Under the pieces are notes generated by a model. The model worked only from the letters and a program-made list of their open reading frames with translations. It made no database searches and was not told the origin of the DNA. 64,000 nucleotides of DNA, taken from assembly GCA_030295235.1 (NCBI GenBank), contig AP026137.1, positions 310,001 through 374,000 on the forward strand, read 5' to 3'. This document shows positions 10,780-23,114 of the stretch, one piece after another. The position numbers and the translations under genes were made by a program. Position 1 is the stretch's first letter. The number at the start of each line of letters is the position of its first letter. Source of the DNA: Fistulifera solaris. Its lineage: Eukaryota > Bacillariophyta > Bacillariophyceae > Naviculales > Stauroneidaceae.

Positions 10780-11181
10780 TCAGAACCGAACTGCCTCACA
10801 TTCTTCTTCTTCCAGTACCATGTTTGGTATTTCGTTTTGTACGACAAACTCTCGACCCGTCACCGGACAGGTTAACATTCCTTGTACCAGATGAACATTC
10901 ATCAACACATGATACAAGGCCACGAGAAAGACGCGGTTCTCGGCCAGATCCTCCGTCAATGCCGGAGGCAGTGTCGGAATACCCATGGCTTGACTCGCCG
11001 CCACGAGAGCCGGCCAATCGAGGTTGGGTAAGATGCCCTGGATAAAACTAATCTTGGTATCGTCGTCGATGCCGTCCTGCTCGTCAACGCGAATTTGGGC
11101 GACGGTCACTTTTAACGGAAATCCTTTGCCTTTGGCTGCGGCGGAGTTGTTTTTCAAAGAATTGTGTGTCAATAATCGCAT
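10780..11181 (-). CDS. TRMT112: TRM112-like methyltransferase activator
   Basis: Small zinc-binding partner that activates several methyltransferases acting on tRNA, rRNA and the release factor eRF1. The 133-residue frame begins MRLLTHNSLKNN, the canonical start of the family, then GFPLKVTVAQIRV. The helical middle includes LPNLDWPALVAASQAMGI and AENRVFLVALYHVLMNVHLVQGML. The C-terminal zinc-site half is LTCPVTGREFVVQNEIPNM (one Cys visible), ending in EEEECE. The usual four zinc cysteines are reduced here, as in other TRMT112 proteins outside fungi. Intact single exon, divergent from the Obg gene. Confidence 0.9.
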   Translation of the reverse strand: MRLLTHNSLKNNSAAAKGKGFPLKVTVAQIRVDEQDGIDDDTKISFIQGILPNLDWPALVAASQAMGIPTLPPALTEDLAENRVFLVALYHVLMNVHLVQGMLTCPVTGREFVVQNEIPNMVLEEEECEAVRF

Positions 11182-13381
<2,200 letters not shown>

Positions 13382-13409
13382 GAAAAGAAATTTTTGACCA
13401 GAATATCTA

Positions 13410-14980
13410 TCACTCTATCTTTCTTAGCTTTGCAACGAAAAAACCATCGCACTGGCCAACTTCATCGGTGTTTACACTTGGAATGACTCGAATAAATCCA
13501 TTTCTGTCAATGGCTTTGTCAAAGCCAGGAATGTCGCCCTCTTGGAAGGGAATCACTTCGACTTTTGATCCTGCTTTCCGTTTTAATAATTGCTTTACTT
13601 GATTTTCACTTTCGTTGGGAAGCAAACTGCATGTGGCGTACACGAGGCAGCCGCCCACATCCAAAAAGATTGTCAATGGCATGGCACGTAATGTCCAATT
13701 GTGTTTGAAGAAGATCATCATAGCTCGCGTCACGTCGCAGTACATCGGGTCGTTTACTGGCGGTCCCGGTAGCTGTACACGGAACGTCCGCCAAAATCCC
13801 TTGGATCTTTTGATCCGTCTGCCATTGGGAAGCGTCCGCTATATGAATATCCCAATCCATATTCAAACGCTCTTTGTTTTCTTTCAAACGCTTAGAGCGT
13901 CGATTGGAGATCTCAACTGCCGTGACACTACCGAATCCGTAACTAGAAAGTTGGGCCGTTTTCCCACCTGGAGAAGCACACAGATCCACGACATGTTGTC
14001 CTTGAGCAGACCCCTTTCTACTCAACTCTTGATAAAGAGCCATGGCCGGAATCGTTGCTGCTACATCTTGTAGCCACCAAGTACCCTCCTCGTATCCGGG
14101 CCAATCCGAGATGGGCCCCGACGGAGGATGGTCGATACGAATGGATCCTTGTGGTAAGATTGTCGCATTCTCAAACGTCCCCGCAATCTCTTCCAAGACG
14201 CTCTTCGATTGTCCTGGAATATACCCTTTAACGGTGATACATCGCGGACTTTCGACCATCGATGCCTCCAAAATTTTGTGCGTCGCCTCTTCTCCCCAAG
14301 CTTTCTTCCATGACTCAATTAACCATGGCGCTGCATTGTCTTCAACACTACTGCATTCCGCCAACAACGTGGGACCTTCCCGCGACAATCGTCGCAATAG
14401 AGCATTCACAAATTTGATTTTCGTTTCGGAGATAGCTTTCCTATCCTTAAAATTCATGCGCAACACATCGACGGTTTCTTTGACGGCCGCATGCGCCGGA
14501 GTCTCCAGAAACAAAAGTTGGGCCGCCCCGACCGCCAAGACGGTTTGCAGTAAACACTCTTCTTTCGTGCGACGATTCTTTTGCGTCTGACAGTGGTCGA
14601 GGACCTTTTCAATTTGTCCCTTTCGCCGTTGTACGGTAGTGAGGAGTCTTCGGCAAAAGGCCCGGTCTCGTGTCGAGAGAGTGACAAACTGCGGGTGGCG
14701 CGAGAGTTGTTCGATGGGATCCGATGATTTTTTTGGTCAGCAAGGCATCTACGACGAGATAACGAGTGGATATTGTAGTTATTTGGGGGCTTTCGGTGCT
14801 CGATCGTACTATTGTCAAGGCGGGGGGATACCGTACAGTAGGGTTTTGAAGGAGACGACATCGGGCAACAAGAAGGTCGGCTTTAAAGGGGGCTGAGAGA
14901 AATCCCTCCGAAACTGACGTTTTTAAAACAGTCAGGCATAGTACGCAAACGGCTCGCTTTGTAACGTGTATAGAAAGCAT
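13410..14980 (-). CDS. rsmB: RsmB/NOL1-type rRNA cytosine-5 methyltransferase, probably plastid-targeted (two frame breaks)
   Basis: SAM-dependent m5C methyltransferase of small-subunit rRNA. The N-terminal NusB-like part (TRDRAFCRRLLTTVQRR, then LLQTVLAVGAAQLLFLETPAHAAV) precedes the methyltransferase domain: VVDLCASPGGKTAQLS (motif I), LADVPCTATGTASKRPDV (Pro-Cys motif IV) and VYATCSLLPNESENQV (catalytic Cys, motif VI). The ATG at 14980 gives MLSIHVTKRAVCVLCLTVLK, a signal-like core, then TSVSEGFLSAP, resembling a plastid cleavage site with Phe. Two single-base breaks: a T-run 14728-14734 (one too long) and an A-run 13663-13667 (one too short, before the TCS motif). Both repair a continuous family protein, so they are likely sequencing errors. 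It ends 28 bp from the Obg stop, tail to tail. Confidence 0.88.
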
Positions 14981-15790
14981 TCTGGATTTCACTGTTCTAG
15001 GTTCTTCGATACCGATTTCCCTTTATGATCTTGGCTGTTTGATTCTCGGCTTCGATATTAATAGTCTTTTTAGGAGCAGCAGACGTTTGCATCATAACAT
15101 CATGGTCATGATGATCGAAATGTTTCGTTTTCTTGCAGAAAAAATGAAGGGTGACCAGACAATGTCGTTGCGGCATTTCATTTCCGTCTGGGTTGCATTT
15201 TGCGTCAGTTTCGCATCGGAAAATTGGACAAAGCCTTTCGCCTTTCTACTCTTTCGTATCGACATTACCAAATTTCGGCTTCCGTGTTTTCCGTCCATCT
15301 GGCGACAGCCGGCGCAGTTTCAAAACGTCATTTTGTGGACTTGCACACACATTCGAAGATTTTCAGGACTGGTGGGAACTAAAGATCTCAAGCTAGAGAC
15401 GAGGGAAGAGAAACAAGTCAGACAACTTTTGTTTCTTAGTATTGCATCATGGCATGAAATCGTCGCGTGGATGCCACCTGCTTCGAGTGTTGGTCCAGTG
15501 CCGACCGTGGATGGCGAAGCGAGGCAGAGTGGCTACGCCAAAAGAAATATGATCGGCCATTGTCGACGTGTACCAAGCAAACATTGCCTTTGAGAGAAAA
15601 GCATACAACGTGGAAGTAATGTAGGCTCCTGGCAGCTAAGACGGATTGCAAAGCATTTCGGAAATATGACAATGAGTCGTCAACTAGCGAGGAACTCTAT
15701 CTAAAATTCAAAAAGAAGCCAAAGTCAAGCGAATTTTGTCTCTTGTAGAATAATTAGCACCTCAGGGAATTTGGAGCTTAACCTATAGGA
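14981..15790. other. Unassigned region, possible unresolved gene at 15090-15600
   Basis: About 800 bases. A plus-strand frame from 15039 to 15593 is open for 184 codons (its first in-frame ATG is near the start of the HHNIMVMMIEMFRF segment) but it shows no domain, and another plus frame at 15200-15382 carries a more protein-like stretch (VHLATAGAVSKRHFVDLH). With the indel errors seen elsewhere, a real broken gene is possible. I cannot decide, and nothing else was recognised. Confidence 0.25.
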
Positions 15791-16112
15791 TCAATAACAC
15801 TTTTCTCCGATTAGCAATTCAACGTCGACTGTGGTGTAATCGGTCGATCGCCCTGTAGGACCGACAAATCGAATGAATCCATGAGAGGCCGATGCATTGT
15901 GGATTTTACCTGGAAAGAGGAAAAGTGGAGCACTCCCTGCACGAACGTACCTTGCATGTCTTTTCGGTGGACTTTGGCAAACCATCCTCCAGTCGGGGTG
16001 GAATGTTCTGCTCCATTCCGTAATAGTCCTGTCTTTGGTCGTCGAACGCATAAAATGGCCGACATGCGTCCAATATTTCTTGATAGACATCAAAGTGGAT
16101 CTCAGACGCCAT
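15791..16112 (-). CDS. Small hypothetical protein, probably two exons
   Basis: From the ATG at 16112 the frame reads MASEIHFDVYQEILDACRPF, then YAFDDQRQDYYGMEQNIPPR, to a good donor (AAG|GTACGT) at 15950/15951. After a possible 41-base intron ending in CAG at 15910, a protein-like frame ending at 15791 contains HNASASHGFIRFVGPTGRST and YTTVDVELLIGEKCY. The join is out of phase by one base, so either the intron is misplaced or an indel is present; the phase-correct join would end at 15811 instead. About 90 residues, no family recognised. An acceptor-like CTGCAG just upstream of the ATG leaves room for a further 5' exon. Confidence 0.45.
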
Positions 16113-16891
16113 TCTGCAGGTTTGGGGAGGATATGAAAAAGGAAGGTATGAAAAAGAATGACAATGCGGACAAATAATCATCAAAAAGGATGTGCCATTC
16201 CGTTTTGGAAAGAAATATCGATAAAGGGGAAATGTGAGCCGTGATGCGAGAATGATGCAATGTACGTTGAAGTACGTTAACTTACTTGTGCTCAAAAGCA
16301 CTCTCTGTATTCTGTTGGCAGTTGGTTCGTTTCTGATGAAAGGAAAGGACACGGTCAAATCGCGAAGGCTGCATTGAAGTTTCTCAGAAATGACAGGTTG
16401 GTTTTACTTTCTAAAAGGATAGTCGTTTGAACGTCAGCAAAACTGTCGTGCGCACTTCAACCGGCAGTTGGCGGTTCGCTTTGCGATTGGGGAATGGACA
16501 TCTGGCTTTCGAAAAACGTGGCACCAACGTGGCAGTGGTGGCAATCTGACTCAAACAAGACTCGATATTGGATTTGGTCATGTTTATGACGAAACAAGCC
16601 AATGTCAGTAGTCACTGCGACATTATCATGAAACGTGAAACGTGGACACCGAAAATGACTCTTTGCGCCAAAATTTTTCGATGATGAATGATGAATGATG
16701 ACTTTCTTATTATACGCACCTTCGGGCCGACTTGAATGAGATGGTTTACAACAATACCTTCATTGTTCTCAAATAAATAACTGTTTGTGGTTGTTGCACG
16801 TCTATCATACTGCGGATCCGACGTGACAGAGGGGATACCTGTTAGAAAGCATTGTCGTTTAGATAGAGCCGCAAATTGCGTGAATCTCACG
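16113..16891. other. Intergenic between divergent genes
   Basis: About 780 bases. Short minus-strand frames at 16411-16602 and 16612-16956 lack any recognisable domain and the second overlaps the copine start. No RNA or repeat recognised; a short ATGATGA direct repeat lies at 16681-16699. Confidence 0.35.
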
Positions 16892-19077
16892 ATGCTTCCG
16901 CAAAAAGTCATCAACCAAATGATGCTGAATCCCATGATGAAGCTCAAGCAATCCAAGGGTCAGGGGAGGTCGGCGTGGCAAGCTGAAACGCCAGAACTCG
17001 CGCTTGGCATGGGATTCGCGCATTACAGCACCATCCATTAAACTGGATTTAGTGATAGAGTGCCGCCGACTGCCCAAGAAGGATAGTTTCAGTCAAGCGA
17101 ACGCCTTTTGCGGAGTCTGGGAAGTGCCGCCGGGGTTTCGATCCGAGGGTGCGAAAGGCGTCAGCCGACTACCCGCACGTCAGGAAAAAGAAATCGGTAG
17201 AACCGAAGTTGTACGAGAAAACAAAAATCCAAAATTCAGCACGACCTTTCGATTGGAATACCGATTCAACATTGAGCAAACGTACGTTGTGCGAGTCTAC
17301 GACGAAGATTTGCGGTATGCATCCGATTTGAAAGAGCATGACTTTATTGGGGGATATGTTTTTACGTTGGGTGAGTTGCTCGGGGCCAATGGATGCTCTA
17401 TAGCGCGTCCGCTGGAAAAAGGAAACGCATTTTTAATTTTGACAGGGGTCGAAATTCTCGAAACCAGGGAGGTGCTGGAATTTCGATTCTCGGGACAGGG
17501 GCTAGGTTTGCTGGAACGTAAAAATAAAGTGCAGGATGTACTGAAACAAATTGACAAAGTTCATTTGGCCAAAAATGCGCTGAAAACAATCGACAAAGTA
17601 AACGTTGCCAAAACCATGTTGGACTCTATTGATCACTTTGATCCTTACTTTACACTGGAAAAACTGAATACAGAAGATCAGACCTGGAAGGTAATATGGA
17701 AATCAGAAGTGATGAAGGACGACCAAGATCCATGCTGGAATGTTGCAAGGTTGCCGTTGCAGTTGTTGTGTGGTGACGATCCCACGACCCCACTGAAAAT
17801 CACTATTTGGGATTGGAATCGATTTACTCCAGGTACGTGGGTGTAATGAAGTGTACCCCCTCTTGACTTGTAATAATCGCGCCTTTTTCTTCCTTGTGAT
17901 CATTGATATGCTCATTCTCCATTTCGATTGCAGATGAATTGGCTGGTTTCGTCGAAACCTCCGTCGACGAACTCGTCCACAAAGCAAAGCGTGGTATACC
18001 CATGTTTGATGTTATGTTTGAAAAGCGAAAAATATTGGGCGGTACCAAGTTGAAAAAGGCTGGTTGTCTCAAAGTTCTTAAGGGTGCGATTGTCGAAATT
18101 CCTAGTATGATGCAGTACGTGTCGGGTGGCTGCAAGATGGACTTAATTTTTGCCGTCGATTGCTCGTTTGGTAACGGGGAAGATATGCGGGAAGAAAACA
18201 ATTATCATTTCCATACACATACGTGGCTGAATGGTAAGTGTGTCCCTTGACTCTGCGACTTTCTGAAAAATTCCGCTTCTCATCATTCAACCATGTGTCC
18301 GCTCCCGTGACAGATTACCAGGCCGCAATACTGAAAATTGCCAGTATCTATGAATCGTTCCACACAGTCAATCCCTTTACGCTGTGGGGTTATGGAGGTC
18401 TGATCAATGGCGCCCACCAGCCTTATTTTATTATGGGAGAAAATCTAGCAACGTCGGACGCGGTCGTGCAAGCGTACGACATTTTCTTCGCCCCCGACAA
18501 TCCGTATTTTACCTTGGGACCTCGTGCCGAAATGCGACATGTAGTCCAAGCGGCCATGTATCGGGCGATCCGATCCAATCAGCAACATCACTGCTATACG
18601 ACTCTCGTGATCCTATCGACGGGAGAAATCAGCGATTTACAGCAAACGATCGACTCGGTGTGTTCCTCTGCCGAAGACGCACCACTCTCTATTGTAATCA
18701 TTGGTGTGGGTGGAAAGAGTTTCAAGAATATTGAGAAGCTCATGGGCGACGAATCGGGTAAATTGCGGCATTCCAATGGTGTCCCAGTAGCGTTGGACGT
18801 TGTGCAGTTTGTGGTATTTAACGACTACCATGGCAGTGCCAGTCGTTGTGCTGCGGCTGCTCTGCGTGATGTCCCCGAACAATTTGTGCAGCACTTTCTA
18901 AATGCCGGCGTGAAACCCAAACCGCCCCAAGCTATGCCGGACTTTGAAGAACTAGTCAGTAAATCAGTCAAGCAAATGAAAAAGCTTAGAGATAGCGGTA
19001 AGAAATCCAAAAAGAAGAAAGTTGTCGAAAAGCAGGAAGACGAAGGGGATGATGATAAATCGATGGAGGCACTTTAA
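16892..19077 (+). CDS. Copine (C2A-C2B-copine vWA domain), three exons
   Basis: Copines are Ca2+-dependent phospholipid-binding proteins of membrane signalling. Exons: about 16892-17832, 17934-18233 and 18314-19077, with GTACGT/CAG and GTAAGT/CAG introns; phases match (RFTP|DELAGF, HTWLN|DYQAAI). The first C2 runs from IKLDLVIECRRLPKKD to about FIGGYVFTLGELLG, the second from about VLEFRFSGQGLG to SVDELV, then the copine domain (DLIFAVDCSFGNGED, NPFTLWGYGGLI, LGPRAEMRHVVQAA, SIVIIGVGGKSF, VVQFVVFNDYHG). The copine metal-site residues are altered: the usual DFTASN is DCSFGN and the usual TDG is STG. The tail is Lys/Glu-rich. The start is uncertain: MLPQKVINQMMLN at 16892 joins the C2 frame only if the G-run 16963-16966 is one base shorter. 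Confidence 0.88.
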
Positions 19078-19269
19078 GCGCTAAAGGACGATTCGTTGGC
19101 GTCTCGCTCTCGACATCCTTTTGCTTCAGTAAAATCGAGCGAGAAGCTTGGAACATCATACATTGCGACTTTGAAGAGCGCAAAGCGAAAGACCTTTAGG
19201 TTTAACAAGTAAGACTCTAAGCGTTTCTAGCATTCATTCTAGAGCGACCCATGCCATGCGTTTTTTCGA

Positions 19270-20154
19270 TTATAATTCTGCCGTTCCCACCATAGATCGT
19301 CCTACTACTATTTTATTCCAACAATCTTGAATGTAAGGAATGCTGGCAATTTCCACCAACCAAATCAAAAAGGTCCAAAAGGCAATTGTCATTACAGGCA
19401 CTTGGGGATTGCGATCGTACCACAAGGAAAAGGTCGCGTGCACAAAAAAGAAGGGCGCCACCAAGGCTCGCACGGCTACGTACGCCACACTAAATGCGTA
19501 TTCAATCATCATATACAATTGTTGACTGAGCGGACCATTGCAACACTCCAATTGTTGGGCCGCAATCGCAATAAAGTACGCATTGTGCAACGGATTCGTC
19601 ATTTCTCCCAAAAACATGCAAATGAAAGCCGATTGGTGTCCCGCACGATGAATCCGACACAAGGTCATATAGAGCGTGGTGGCAATGTGGTGACCCAAGA
19701 ACATGAGCGCATCGCCTTGAATGCTATCCATGGTCCAATTCAACCACAATACATTGAGGAGACAGTCGTACAGCATATAACCGGTACAGAATTGGAGCAA
19801 ACAGGTAGCGGCGTGTTGATAAAAGGCCGGTGCTTCCGCGAGGGATTCACTCGGTCGATACCGATGAATACGAAAGGTTTGCCACAAGGAAGGTACCAAG
19901 AGGGAGGAATGCAACATGGCGGGGACACTGGCGGATGCCGTCTTGGTGACGAATGATACGGCCGGCCATCCAAAGATGGTGACCATGACAAATTCGGCGA
20001 TATAACGAACACATCCGAGAAAGACGGCCGACGCCAGTGTCAAGGAAACATCGAGTCCTCCGACGGAGATGCGCGGCAATGCGTCATCGATGTTGCACCA
20101 CCATTGCAATAAGCGTGGGTGCTGGCTGGTTTCCTTCTTTGCTGACTGTGTCAT
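19270..20154 (-). CDS. TLC (TRAM-LAG1-CLN8) domain multi-pass membrane protein
   Basis: Intact 294-residue protein with about six to seven hydrophobic segments, among them SLTLASAVFLGCVRYIAEFV, VTIFGWPAVSFV, LLQFCTGYMLYDCLLNVLWL, LGHHIATTLYMTLC, and VMTIAFWTFLIWLVEIASI near the end. The central MFLGHHIATTLY with a following FLGEMTNPLHNAYFI is the TLC-domain signature (paired His; E-x-T/S-N-P). TLC proteins include ceramide synthases and several lipid-handling or orphan membrane proteins. The Lag1 motif of ceramide synthases (HHxxDxxL...) is not seen, so this belongs to the broader TMEM56/TLCD-like group; its substrate is unknown. Starts at ATG 20154. Confidence 0.85.
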   Translation of the reverse strand: MTQSAKKETSQHPRLLQWWCNIDDALPRISVGGLDVSLTLASAVFLGCVRYIAEFVMVTIFGWPAVSFVTKTASASVPAMLHSSLLVPSLWQTFRIHRYRPSESLAEAPAFYQHAATCLLQFCTGYMLYDCLLNVLWLNWTMDSIQGDALMFLGHHIATTLYMTLCRIHRAGHQSAFICMFLGEMTNPLHNAYFIAIAAQQLECCNGPLSQQLYMMIEYAFSVAYVAVRALVAPFFFVHATFSLWYDRNPQVPVMTIAFWTFLIWLVEIASIPYIQDCWNKIVVGRSMVGTAEL

Positions 20155-20397
20155 CTCTTGTGTAAGTACGTGTACTGTTAAAGGAACGGAAAGGATGCGA
20201 ACATCTAAAGTATTATAGAAGAAGCAATAATCAAATAATTCATCCTCGCGTTTATCATTCGCATCATTGCCGTGTGTGTGTGAGTGTGACGGCGGAATAG
20301 TAGGTGCGCCTTGTATTTACTCACTGTTCGCATTACAGTGAAATCAAAATCCACAATTAATGGATAAGTACCAGACGGACATGCCCCTGCTCACCAA

Positions 20398-21392
20398 TCA
20401 CCACTCGGGATCTTGCACAAACGTAACTGGCTCCTGGGTACGGGGATGAGGAAACGATAGTTGATACGCATGCAAATACAGTCGTTGGCGGTCATCTTTT
20501 CATTTCCATACAAAGTATCTCCCACAATTCCTCCAAAATGCGCCGCGCAATGGACCCGCAATTGATGGGTGCGGCCCGTGATGGGTTTCAATTCCAAATA
20601 ATGATCGTCGTCGTTCACTCGTCGCCACAGCGTCGTGCATTCTTTGGCATCGGCGTCTGTCGAAATTTCCCATTTTAAACGTTCGTTTGGTGAAGGTTTC
20701 AAGGCATCGTTAATGGTTTGCCATTCCTCGGTGCGATCGGCCGGAAGTCGATGTACCTTGGCCCAGTATACTTTTTGCACGGCAAGACGTTCCCGCCAAG
20801 CACGACACAAGGCCGCGGCCGCTAAAGACGTCCGTCCCACCACCAAAACACCCGATGTGGCACAATCGAGGCGATGCACAATATGCCACTGGTTGGCAGT
20901 AGTCGTCGGATACAGTAAGCACAGTTGTCCCAAGACGGATTCTTCGGGACTCGTAGCTTTCGGCAAAAGACGTCGCTGTGCGTTCGACAATCGTTGAAAG
21001 ATACGGGGCAAGAGTGTTATTGTGACATCTTCATTCTTGTTGTTCACGGCGGCAAAGGTCGACGCCCCGTACTTGGACCAATTTCGTTTCACAAACGATT
21101 GAAAGGGTTTCCATTTGTGCGGAAGACACTTGGCATAATGGTCAACTTGTGATATTTGACATAAGAAGGTATCAATCTCATCTTGGGGCTGTGTCAGGGT
21201 CTTGGCATAGTTACAAACGACGTGTTTCCAAGCTTGAGAGGCCGAATATTGGGGTTGCTGTGGTGTTAGTGGCTCCGCCGCATTTCCTGGAACGGTCCGT
21301 AAATGAGGTGGCTTGGCCACTACAACTATATCATCGTCTTCATATATGATACGAATCCGTAATGGTAGTGGTATATGTGTTAGTGGGGACAT
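20398..21392 (-). CDS. RluA-family RNA pseudouridine synthase (one frame break)
   Basis: Isomerises uridine to pseudouridine in rRNA or tRNA. From ATG 21392: IIYEDDDIVVVAKPPHLRTV (start of the synthase fold), a ~100-residue insertion (YSASQAWKHVV... to LPRIFQRLSNAQRRLLPKA), then the catalytic HRLDCATSGVLVVGRT containing the nucleophilic Asp, and LELKPITGRTHQLRVHCAAH. A break at the T-run 20497-20500 (one base short) diverts the end; the other frame supplies DDRQRLYLHAYQLSFPHP and ends TFVQDPEW at 20398, the expected family C-terminus (the shifted frame would stop at 20391). The longer frame upstream of 21392 has no ATG. Target RNA and compartment unknown. Confidence 0.87.
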
Positions 21393-21740
21393 GCTGATTG
21401 CGAGGATTGAACGGGTGATCTCTATCTTTGTATTTATGAAAAGGAGAAAAATGAAAGAATCATCGACACTCAACAAAAAGAAAAAAGACTATGTAAAGCT
21501 TTATACAATAGGGGGAGGGGGAGAAAATTACCGACACTCCACAACTTTAATGTCGCAGTGTGTCTCAACCATTCAAGATATAGTTTCCGACAAAACACGA
21601 CTCAAATTGTTGACTGTTTCTGATTGCGTGAATCTTGGCGCCGTCTCGGAATTATTATATTGTAACTTGAAAAGGAGTTTTAATTTAAATTATATCAATA
21701 AACACAACAACACAATTCATTGCAAGTAACTACAACAACC
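21393..21740. other. Divergent intergenic, pseudouridine synthase / vWA gene
   Basis: About 350 AT-rich bases, with a poly-G/A tract (GGGGGAGGGGGAG) near 21510-21523 and an AT-rich stretch at 21676-21702. No gene recognised. Confidence 0.35.
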
Positions 21741-23018
21741 ATGTCGTCTCCGGTTTCCCCTCCTCCCAAGAAATATGTCAACATTAATGGTGTCATGAAA
21801 TTGAATCCGGAATACCAAAAGTGGAAAGCGTCCACCACGTTGAGTGCCGAGGCGTTGCCGATCGTGTCGACGGTCCACGATTGTCAAGAAATGCAATCGG
21901 TCGCTCCTTCTTCCCAGATCAATAGTGAAACGCAAGAGACACTCGATTCGATCCCCCAACGTTTGGATGGAATTTTGTCACCCGACACGGCCTTGACGCA
22001 ATTGACGAACTTGCTGGCCAAATACGAAGTGCCCCTCGGTTTGTTGCGGAAATTGATGATTCTGTCGGAATTTGATGTCTTGGAGTTCCTAGTCGATGAT
22101 AGCGGAAGTATGGGATTGCTCAGTGATACCCAAGATGCGTACGGACGAACGCATACGCGTTGGCAGGAAGCGGCGAGTCGCTTGAAGGAAATGATGGAAA
22201 TTCTCTCGTATTTGCCCTTTCAACAGGTCAAAATTTGGTTTCTCAATCGTCCACAGACGTTGCATTTCCAACGCCAGCGTCGCGATCCGACCACATTGTT
22301 TCAAGATATGGTCGCGCAGATTGATCAAGTTTTTGCCACGGCACCGTACGGTAGTACGCCCGCGTTCGAACGTTTGCAACAATCCTTTCGCACGTATCCA
22401 TCCCAACAAAAAGTGGCGCGTTACTTTTTTTGGAGACGGCGTTCCCAACGGTGGAAAAACGGCACAGAAACAAATTCTGACCTTGTTGCAAACGCGCCCT
22501 CAGCCCGAACAACATCCCGTTACCTTTCTGAGTTGCACGTCCAACGATGAAGAAGTGTTGTGGATGAAAGAAGCGGAAGAAGCCGCGCCGTATTGTGCCG
22601 AATGTGATGATTACGAGGATGAAATGCGGGAAGTCTTGGCCGATCAAGGAGCGGCCTTTCCGTATACCCGAGGCTTTTGGTTGATTTGTGCGCTCGTGTC
22701 GGCCTGCTTTCCCGACGATTTGGATGCGTTAGATGAAAGTGTTCCCTTTACGAAAACAACGTTAGACCGACTGTTGGGCATGGATCATACCGGAGAGTCG
22801 TACAAGTACTACTTTGAGTGTTTCGTCCAAGCGCAAGCGAATAAAAAGTTGGAAAAGAAAGGGTTGTTCGGTTTCCGCAACAAAAGTAAGGTGGATGCCT
22901 TGAAAAGAACCAAAACTGGAAACCCTACTACGATGAATTTGTCATTGCTCCCGTGGCACATCAGATACCCGTGGTTCGAGAATTCCGCGAAAAACTCAAA
23001 AAGTTGGCATCGAAGTAA
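21741..23018 (+). CDS. von Willebrand factor A-type domain protein A (two frame breaks)
   Basis: About 425 residues after repair. A proline-rich start (MSSPVSPPPKKYVNINGVMK) leads to an N-terminal region ending KYEVPLGLLRKLMILSEFD, then a vWA domain with the metal-site motif FLVDDSGSMG (DxSxS), PYGSTPAFERLQQS (Thr position) and FFGDGVPNGG. The C-terminal part is rich in acidic and aromatic residues, ending FREKLKKLASK. Breaks: T-run 22425-22431 (one too long, before GDG) and A-run 22903-22906 (one too short); the corrected end is TAA at 23016-23018, not 23058. Resembles the pair at 55.7-58.2 kb in plan (N-terminal helix, central vWA, conserved tail). Function unknown; no signal peptide. Confidence 0.75.
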
Positions 23019-23114
23019 AGAAGACGGGAAGAGACTCAATAGTCGCAATATTCGTTAAAACAGCTTCTAGCGTGTCTATCTAAGCTCTTTGTTGTTCCTG
23101 CATATATTAAGTTT

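Noticed and set aside
22425-22431. Programmed frameshift at the T7 run of vWA gene A
   Set aside because: Many unrelated genes show equivalent breaks, in both directions; a single recoding mechanism would not explain them.
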